A stretch of 12,063 nucleotides of DNA, from assembly GCA_934662525.1 (NCBI GenBank), contig CAKUKJ010000033.1, positions 1 through 12,063 on the forward strand, read 5' to 3'. The notes beneath the pieces were generated by a model. It saw only the letters and a list, made by a program, of their open reading frames with translations, was not told where the DNA came from and made no database searches. Source of the DNA: an uncultured Coriobacteriales bacterium. GTDB taxonomy: Bacteria > Actinomycetota > Coriobacteriia > Coriobacteriales > UMGS124. Below, piece by piece: positions 7,502 to 12,063 of the stretch; position 1 is the first letter of the stretch; every line of letters starts with the position of its first letter. Made by a program: the position numbers and the translations under genes.

Positions 7502-8494
7502 ATGATCCATATGACCACCAATCCCAACTCCCGCCTGCGCCATCGCTCCTCTTTCGAGCTTACGCGTGCCGAAGGGTCCCTGCGCGACCCGCTGGCTAGC
7601 GCCGCGTCCTGTGTGTGCGACTGGGTGCTGTCCAAGGAGTCGCAGTACAACGGCAGCCCTGTGCTCGACGACGTCGAGGAGCATGGGGCGTTTCCCATGA
7701 TGTGGGAGTATGCCATGCCGGAGGATTATCGCGGCGGCGATTACGACGACGACCGTTGGCCTGCCCTCGCCACGGCCTGCTTGGCGCGCTCCAACGACGG
7801 CGCCATCCGCATTTGGGTGCTTGAGTATGACGAGCCCGACGCCAAGCGCGAGGAGCGTCGCTGGCACACCACGGTCTGCCTGGAGCGCATCGACTCCGAG
7901 TCGTGCCGCGTCTCCATCCAGTCCATGTGCCGCACGCTTGATGAAGCGGACACCGAGCTTCCCGAGACCATTGCGGCGCCCTCGTTTGTCCGCAGCCTGC
8001 TTGACATGCCCGGTTTCACGGCCAAGAAAGGCACCGCGCCCCTGGCCGGTGCCCCCATCAAGCTGCGCACGAGCACGTTCGACCAGTTCGCAAGTTCTCT
8101 GACCGACCCTGGCCGCGAGGTGCCGCTCGTGCTGTTTTCCACCGGCTACGACGGCAAGGTCCCCGAGCAGGCCAAGCAGCTTGCCCGCCGCGCCCTCGGC
8201 ATCGCCAACGTCTATATCCTCGACTGGACCGACGAGCCCCTGCGCGAGATGCTCCTCTCGCTGTTCGTGCGCGACGAGCCGTCCGGCGAGTACTCCTGCC
8301 CGCGCAGCTCGTGCCGCATGTACATGCCGGGCGTCGACCTCACCGACCCGAACCACTCCATGGGCCACGAGAGCTTCACGCGCGAGGTCATGGCCGCCCA
8401 GCTGCCCTCCCGCTTTGCCGAGAGCCTTGCGCGCCGCCTTATCTCCAACTCGCCGGTTCGCGACATCGCGAGCCTGTACGACGAGGCCGAGTAA
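7502..8494 (+). CDS. Hypothetical protein, 330 aa, unrecognised
   Basis: I do not recognise this protein. It has no signal peptide or membrane segment and looks soluble. The first third is acidic and rich in aromatics. A middle part around residues 95-145 alternates like beta strands (IRIWVLEYD, WHTTVCLERI, CRVSIQSMC). A hydrophobic strand at 207-213 (VPLVLFS), a lysine/arginine-rich helix and a second strand (ANVYILDW, about 233-240) suggest an alpha/beta domain. A C266-x4-C271 pair precedes MYMPG. The order of these parts loosely recalls uncharacterised actinobacterial proteins that I cannot name. ATG 7502 and ATG 7511 are both possible; neither has a good Shine-Dalgarno. The exonuclease gene follows 77 bp later on the same strand, so the two probably form a unit. 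Codon use matches neighbouring genes, with no sign of recent transfer. Confidence 0.85.
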   Translation: MIHMTTNPNSRLRHRSSFELTRAEGSLRDPLASAASCVCDWVLSKESQYNGSPVLDDVEEHGAFPMMWEYAMPEDYRGGDYDDDRWPALATACLARSNDGAIRIWVLEYDEPDAKREERRWHTTVCLERIDSESCRVSIQSMCRTLDEADTELPETIAAPSFVRSLLDMPGFTAKKGTAPLAGAPIKLRTSTFDQFASSLTDPGREVPLVLFSTGYDGKVPEQAKQLARRALGIANVYILDWTDEPLREMLLSLFVRDEPSGEYSCPRSSCRMYMPGVDLTDPNHSMGHESFTREVMAAQLPSRFAESLARRLISNSPVRDIASLYDEAE

Positions 8495-8523
8495 TCTCGG
8501 CCGACCAGTCCGATTAGCCGAAC

Positions 8524-8549
8524 GGCGCCGGCCATGACCAGTCGGCGCC
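8524..8549 (+). promoter_or_regulatory. 9-bp hairpin between the hypothetical gene and the exonuclease gene
   Basis: GGCGCCGGC (8524-8532) pairs with GTCGGCGCC (8541-8549), with one G-U pair and an 8-nt loop. It ends 8 nt before the exonuclease ribosome site. No T-run follows, so it is more likely an mRNA processing, stability or translation element than a terminator. An 8-bp direct repeat GACCAGTC (8503-8510 and 8536-8543) overlaps it. Confidence 0.5.
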
Positions 8550-8557
8550 CAAAGCGC

Positions 8558-8564
8558 GAAGGAG
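8558..8564 (+). promoter_or_regulatory. Strong Shine-Dalgarno that supports a TTG start
   Basis: GAAGGAG lies 7 nt before TTG 8572. It makes the rare TTG the best start of the exonuclease gene. Confidence 0.75.
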
Positions 8565-8571
8565 CTTCCCG

Positions 8572-9534
8572 TTGAACCTCGCCCAGGCAATAGAGCATGC
8601 AACCGCCCTGGCACTGCCGGGGTTCTTCAACGACGACGCGACGCTCACCGCCGATCGCGAGCGCAACGAGGAGGCAATCGCGCTGCTCTTGCAGGCCTGG
8701 AAGGAGGCCCCCGCCGGCGGCGAGCCTGTACCCTTCCAGGCCATCCTCGACCTGGCCGACCGCAATCGCGAGACGTGTGACGAGTACGGCGCCAAGCGCC
8801 TGCGCGAGGTGCGCGGAAGCAGCCTGGCACGCGGCCTGTCCGAGGCCGATTTGGTCAACGGGGTGGCCGCCCTTCAGCACCGCAGCGCCGAGCAGGTCGC
8901 GCGCGAGGCGGGCCCGGGCGGAAAAGACCTGGCCAGCGCCTACGTCAACGCCAAAGTCTCCGGCACCGTCGTTGGCATCGACATCGAGACGACCGATCGC
9001 TACCCCGACCGCGGCTATATCCTCAACGTCGGCCTGCAGGTCATGCCCCTAGGCCCCGACACCGTGTGCGACCAGGGCTACGTCGCCTATTGCGGCATTC
9101 CCGACATATATGCGAGCCAAGGCGTGCCGCTTTCCGACATCCACCATATCGAGTGGGCCGACATTGCGGACAAGCAGCCTTTTCGCCGCAATCGCGAGTT
9201 GCAGAAGGCCATCCTGGCGGCGCTTACCACCTACCCGTACATGGCGCACAACGCCGCGTTCGAGGACTCCTGGCTCATGCTGCACCTCGACGGCTATGCC
9301 GAGGCGCGCAAGGCCGGCAAGATCGTCCCCATCGACACGCGCGACATCTGCCGCCGCCTCGACCCCGAGGTGCGCATCCTGCCGCGCGAGTCCTCGCCCG
9401 CCTCGCTTGAGAACTGGGCCCGCCGGCGCGGCACTCTCAAACCGGCTGAGAACGAGCGCCATCTCGGCCTCGATGACGTCGACCTCATGCTGCGCACCGT
9501 CCAGGCCGAGTTCAAAGAGCGCAACATGTTCTAG
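8572..9534 (+). CDS. DEDDh 3'-5' exonuclease (DnaQ-like fold) with extra N-terminal domain
   Basis: 320 aa from a TTG start. Residues about 134-318 form an RNase H-like DEDDh exonuclease: Exo I GIDIETT (D137, E139), Exo II AHNAAFED (225-232, the metal ligand being E231 or D232) and Exo III H297-x4-D302. The family removes nucleotides from 3' ends of DNA or RNA with two metal ions; substrate cannot be told. In most DnaQ members the Exo II motif is HNxxFD, so the FED here is a small oddity. Residues 1-130 are helical, rich in Ala, Glu and Arg, and match nothing I know; they may bind nucleic acid or a partner. The gene follows the hypothetical gene by 77 bp and ends 64 bp from a convergent gene. 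No polymerase or repair gene adjoins it. Confidence 0.85.
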   Translation: MNLAQAIEHATALALPGFFNDDATLTADRERNEEAIALLLQAWKEAPAGGEPVPFQAILDLADRNRETCDEYGAKRLREVRGSSLARGLSEADLVNGVAALQHRSAEQVAREAGPGGKDLASAYVNAKVSGTVVGIDIETTDRYPDRGYILNVGLQVMPLGPDTVCDQGYVAYCGIPDIYASQGVPLSDIHHIEWADIADKQPFRRNRELQKAILAALTTYPYMAHNAAFEDSWLMLHLDGYAEARKAGKIVPIDTRDICRRLDPEVRILPRESSPASLENWARRRGTLKPAENERHLGLDDVDLMLRTVQAEFKERNMF

Positions 9535-9565
9535 CTTGCGATGCGCCGGCGGCTTGCGAAGCGCT

Positions 9566-9595
9566 GGCCCGCCGTGCCGACCGAGGGCGTGGGCC
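9566..9595. other. Imperfect hairpin in the convergent intergenic gap
   Basis: GGCCCGCC (9566-9573) can pair with GGC-GT-GGGCC (9586-9595), 5 + 3 bp with a 2-nt bulge. It lies between two convergent stop codons. Neither strand has a T-run after it, so a role as bidirectional terminator is uncertain. Confidence 0.3.
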
Positions 9596-9598
9596 CTG

Positions 9599-10690
9599 CT
9601 ACTTGTGCGAAATCCTCTTCGCTGAGCCGGCGATGCCTGCGCCGGCCGAGTGGGCCAGGTTTGAAATGCCCGCTACGGTCGCCTTTGCGGCGCTGGTGAC
9701 CCCCGATGTGGCCGACTGGGCCGCGCTCATGATTCCTGCGGCGGCAGAATGCGCCGCGTCGGATGCCCCGTGGGCCGCCGATTTCGCCGCATCGGCGACG
9801 CCCGACTTCACCCATTGGCCAACCTCGCTCATGAAGCCGCTTGTCTTCATGAGTTCCATCGCCTCGCCGAACGACGCCCGGCGCACCTGCTCCCGCACAG
9901 GTTCTTCCTCGGCGAACAGGTAGTCGCGTGCGATTGAGCCGATGCGGAACACGAGATAGGCGCTTACGAGCCCGTCGGTTGCCCCGCCCAAGACAAGCCC
10001 GGCCCCCTTTGCGCCCGCCCCTGAGCCGAGCGCCTCGCCGAACACCTGCTCAAGGTCCATGTCCTCCACCCCGCCCGCGATGAGGGCGCTGGCCATCACG
10101 CGCATGTACAGGCGCGCCAGCCCGGCCTTGGTTGGGCGGAAGCCGCATGCCTCCACAATTGCCCGCACAAGGTCGAGGCTGATGGATGCCGTGGTGAGCG
10201 CCTCGACAAGCGCGCCGCGGGCGATGACGCTTGCCAGAAACGAACGCTTGGCAGCCTGCTTTATCTGGTCGTTCACAAGGGGCGTGCACACGAGCTTGAA
10301 CATGTCGGCGACTGTCGCACGGTCATGTGCGGCCAGGGCGGCTTGCAGGCGGGCACGTCCCGCGTCGTCGAGCGCTCCCGTCGCCTCAAGGTTGCTGGCA
10401 AGCATGGCGCAACGCCGGTCGCGCTGGCGCTGCGTTCCCTGTTCGAGCATATAGAGTCCAAAGACGGGCTGCCTCGAAATCTCCACGAGCGGATAGGCGA
10501 TGCCGATTGCGACCACTACGGCGACGGCCGCATAAAAGACACCGCCGAGCACGGGGTTTGCCGCGCTCAAGTGGTCTCCCACGGTGAGGATGCCGCCCAG
10601 CGCGCTCAAAACGACCAGCGTGACGACGGCCCCCACGAGCAGCCGGTTCAGCGCCTGCTCGCCCCGCCCCTCTTTCATGTGCATGCTCAT
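9599..10690 (-). CDS. YcjF/DUF697-like inner membrane protein with C-terminal 11-residue repeats
   Basis: 363 aa. Two membrane helices lie near residues 16-36 and 46-68, then a charged helical stretch. Residues about 145-260 match the DUF697/YcjF pattern: a small-residue helix, GFRPTKAGLARLYMRV, a G-rich stretch, and the closing GATDGLVSAYLVFRIG, comparable to the GEGLxNGxLTxRxG ending of YcjF proteins. Function of the family is not established; in Proteobacteria ycjF sits beside the YcjX GTPase gene, which is absent here. Residues 298-363 are six tandem 11-residue repeats, xxxAAxSAxxG, that run to the last residue and are not part of usual YcjF. ATG 10690 has GGAGG 4 nt upstream; the frame continues upstream to 10888 but that part reads like non-coding sequence. 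Family assignment rests on motif reading. Confidence 0.75.
   Translation of the reverse strand: MSMHMKEGRGEQALNRLLVGAVVTLVVLSALGGILTVGDHLSAANPVLGGVFYAAVAVVVAIGIAYPLVEISRQPVFGLYMLEQGTQRQRDRRCAMLASNLEATGALDDAGRARLQAALAAHDRATVADMFKLVCTPLVNDQIKQAAKRSFLASVIARGALVEALTTASISLDLVRAIVEACGFRPTKAGLARLYMRVMASALIAGGVEDMDLEQVFGEALGSGAGAKGAGLVLGGATDGLVSAYLVFRIGSIARDYLFAEEEPVREQVRRASFGEAMELMKTSGFMSEVGQWVKSGVADAAKSAAHGASDAAHSAAAGIMSAAQSATSGVTSAAKATVAGISNLAHSAGAGIAGSAKRISHK
9602..9799 (-). repeat. Six 11-residue (33-bp) protein repeats at the C-terminus
   Basis: Units are VADAAKSAAHG, ASDAAHSAAAG, IMSAAQSATSG, VTSAAKATVAG, ISNLAHSAGAG and IAGSAKRISHK. Position 1 is usually hydrophobic, 4-5 small, 6 polar or basic, 11 Gly. 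Codons differ between units, so the repeat is old or under protein-level selection rather than a recent DNA duplication. Confidence 0.85.
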
Positions 10691-10694
10691 GGTT

Positions 10695-10699
10695 CCTCC
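10695..10699 (-). promoter_or_regulatory. Shine-Dalgarno that decides the start of the DUF697-like gene
   Basis: GGAGG on the minus strand lies 4 nt before ATG 10690 and 10 nt before a second in-frame ATG at 10684. Either start gives nearly the same protein and rules out the longer reading from 10888. Confidence 0.7.
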
Positions 10700-10715
10700 G
10701 CAACGGTTCGGTGAA

Positions 10716-10744
10716 GTTGTACACTCTCTTTCCCATTCTGCCAT
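10716..10744 (-). promoter_or_regulatory. Candidate promoter for the DUF697-like gene
   Basis: On the minus strand ATGGCA (10744-10739), a 17-bp spacer and TACAAC (10721-10716) each match 4 of 6 consensus positions. The transcript would start about 19 nt before the ATG. The rest of the 269-bp divergent gap (10691-10959) shows no clear operator; TACAAG at 10883-10888 could be a -10 for the transporter. Confidence 0.4.
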
Positions 10745-10959
10745 GCGCTTCAAACGCGCAGGGAGCGCAGAAGGGCAGGCGGGATGACATCGAGCCGGTT
10801 TGGAGGTCGCGCGGGCGGCAAGGGCGACCGGGCGGTTTCTGCTGACATCCCAAGGAATGGAATGCCCTGCGATGAGAAAGATGTACAAGCGTGCAGCAAA
10901 CAGATTGTAAACCCCAGATTGAAAGCGGTGAACCTCAGGTCGAGGGGACGTGCGCGGGT

Positions 10960-11922
10960 ATGCGATTGCACACCGTTGAAGAAAAAGGGCAGGCGACTTC
11001 TGAGTCTACGCGGGAACCTAAGAATCGCATGCCTGCCGCAAGAACCTGGGTGTTCCGCGCGGCCCTTGTCGTGGCGACGATGGTCTGGGGCGGCAACTTC
11101 GTGGTGGCCAAACCCCTTGTGGAGACGTTCGGCGGATTCTGGGTCATCGGAATTCGTTTTGTGTGCGCCTCTGCTCTCATGTTCGCGTTCTCGGCCCGCC
11201 ATGTGACGCGCCACCTCGACTCCACTTCCCTTAAGGCAGGCCTGGTAATCGGCATTTTCGCCTTCCTGGGTTTCGGCTCGCAATTCTTCGGCCTCGAGGG
11301 CACAACGCCCTCGCGCAACGCGTTCCTTTCCGCCTGTTATTGCGTCACGACGCCGTTTTTGTGGTGGGCGGTCTCTCACAAGCGCCCGTCTCGGCGCAAT
11401 TGCATGTGCGCGCTGGTCTGTGTTGTCGGCATGGGCCTCGTGAGCTTGCAGGGCGAGACGGGCGTGAGCTGGGGCGACGGCGTAAGCATCCTTTCCGCTA
11501 TCCTCTATGGAGGCGAGATTGTCGCAATCACGCTCTGCATGGGGAAGAACGACGTCGTGACTGTTACCGTGGTGGAGCTTCTTGTGGCAGGGGTGCTGGG
11601 GTGTGTCTCGGGCTTTTTCGTGCACGGTGCCCCAAGCGTGACATCCCTGCTTGACTCGGATGCTGTTTGGCGTTTCGCCTATATCGTCATTCTAGGGAGC
11701 TGCTTTGCGAGCACGGCCCAAAACGTCGCGCAGAAGCATCTCCCGCCTGCCGAAATTGGCCTGCTCTGCTCTCTAGAGAGCGTTTTCGGCACCCTGTTCA
11801 GCGTCGTCTTCTACAACGAAGCCCTGACTGCCAAGATGTTGGCCGGTTTCGCCCTCATCCTCACCGCCATCGTCGTCAGCGAGCTGCCGGCGCGTAAGGC
11901 GCCGTGCAAGGGGAGTGCATAA
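10960..11922 (+). CDS. DMT-superfamily (EamA) membrane transporter
   Basis: 320 aa from ATG 10960. Ten hydrophobic helices form two five-helix EamA repeats. The first opens with VATMVWGGNFVVAKP, the usual EamA N-terminal signature, and includes GTTPSRNAFLSACY; the second begins with SWGDGVSILSAILYGGE and ends with EIGLLCSLESVFGTLFS followed by a short polar tail. EamA/RhaT-type carriers move small metabolites such as amino acids or nucleobases, mostly outward; the substrate here cannot be told. The start is uncertain: GTG 10891, ATG 10960 (GAGGGG 12 nt upstream) and ATG 11029 (just before helix 1) are all in frame. The stretch 10891-11028 codes for a polar, lower-GC segment unlike the rest. 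It is divergent from the DUF697-like gene. Confidence 0.88.
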   Translation: MRLHTVEEKGQATSESTREPKNRMPAARTWVFRAALVVATMVWGGNFVVAKPLVETFGGFWVIGIRFVCASALMFAFSARHVTRHLDSTSLKAGLVIGIFAFLGFGSQFFGLEGTTPSRNAFLSACYCVTTPFLWWAVSHKRPSRRNCMCALVCVVGMGLVSLQGETGVSWGDGVSILSAILYGGEIVAITLCMGKNDVVTVTVVELLVAGVLGCVSGFFVHGAPSVTSLLDSDAVWRFAYIVILGSCFASTAQNVAQKHLPPAEIGLLCSLESVFGTLFSVVFYNEALTAKMLAGFALILTAIVVSELPARKAPCKGSA

Positions 11923-11937
11923 AGAATAGTATTCCCC
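11910..11937 (+). terminator. Hairpin across the transporter stop codon, possible terminator
   Basis: GGGGAGTGC (11910-11918) pairs with GTATTCCCC (11929-11937) as a 9-bp stem with two G-U pairs and a 10-nt loop holding the TAA stop. The following GATTTGTG is only a weak T-rich tail, so efficiency is doubtful. Confidence 0.4.
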
Positions 11938-11972
11938 GATTTGTGTCCACTTCGTGAACCTCCCGATCCCGC

Positions 11973-12002
11973 TTGCCACAAGGGGGGAGGCGCGCGTATA
12001 GT
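11973..12002 (+). promoter_or_regulatory. Sigma70-like promoter for a gene beyond the window
   Basis: TTGCCA (11973-11978), an 18-bp spacer and TATAGT (11997-12002) form the best promoter match in the window. Transcription would start near 12009 and run off the right edge. Confidence 0.6.
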
Positions 12003-12010
12003 TCATCCCC

Positions 12011-12034
12011 GCGCCGCAGCCAGCCGCTGGGCGC
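12011..12034 (+). other. Hairpin at the start of a transcript leader
   Basis: GCGCC (12011-12015) pairs with GGCGC (12030-12034), and CAGC (12017-12020) with GCTG (12026-12029), with a single bulged G and a 5-nt loop. It begins about where the transcript from the 11973-12002 promoter would start. No start codon with a ribosome site follows before the end of the window. Too little is visible to name an RNA element. Confidence 0.45.
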
Positions 12035-12063
12035 GAGCGAACCCCGAGAACCGGATACTGCGG

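Noticed and set aside
9627..9650. GCCGGCG/CGCCGGC inverted repeat as a terminator
   Set aside because: It lies inside the coding end of the DUF697-like gene, comes from repeated Ala/Gly codons, and has no T-run.
10691..10888. N-terminal extension of the DUF697-like protein up to 10888
   Set aside because: No ribosome site, odd composition, and a likely promoter lies inside it; ATG 10690 has GGAGG upstream.
12003..12063. T-box leader at the right edge
   Set aside because: Only the first hairpin is visible; no specifier loop or TGGNACC-type antiterminator sequence can be seen, so the class cannot be claimed.

Overview
The window is GC-rich and tightly packed. Short gaps, strong GGAGG-type ribosome sites and the family mix (EcoR124-like type I restriction, type 2 ArgC, MocR regulators) fit a high-GC anaerobic actinobacterium, most likely of the Coriobacteriia (Eggerthella/Olsenella/Collinsella-like). 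That placement is inference from style, not from a marker gene.

Layout. Positions 1-3815 hold the 3' part of a type I restriction-modification locus. The last two-thirds or less of hsdS (second target-recognition domain and flanking conserved helices) runs off the left edge. It overlaps hsdR, the full restriction/translocase subunit, by 4 bp; hsdM must lie upstream. A perfect 3 x 12 bp tandem repeat sits in the HsdS spacer helix, where repeat number is known in the EcoR124 family to set the spacing of the DNA target.

Positions 3955-7380 are housekeeping genes on the + strand: tcdA (a ThiF/E1-like enzyme that cyclises t6A37 of tRNA), a MocR-type GntR/aminotransferase regulator 21 bp after it, and a type 2 argC (arginine biosynthesis) standing apart from other arg genes.

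Positions 7502-9534 hold a two-gene unit: an unrecognised 330-residue protein, then a TTG-started DEDDh (DnaQ-fold) exonuclease with an unassigned N-terminal domain. Clear hairpins lie in front of each gene. This is the least explained part of the window, and any joint function is speculative.

Positions 9599-10690 (- strand) encode a YcjF/DUF697-like membrane protein ending in six tandem 11-residue repeats. A divergent intergenic region follows, then a ten-helix DMT/EamA transporter (to 11922). The last 140 bp contain a good sigma70-like promoter and the first hairpin of a transcript leader whose gene lies beyond the window.

I saw no tRNA, rRNA, CRISPR array, insertion sequence or prophage gene. 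No established new system is visible. The best leads are the hsdS repeat, the hypothetical/exonuclease pair and the 11-residue repeat tail.
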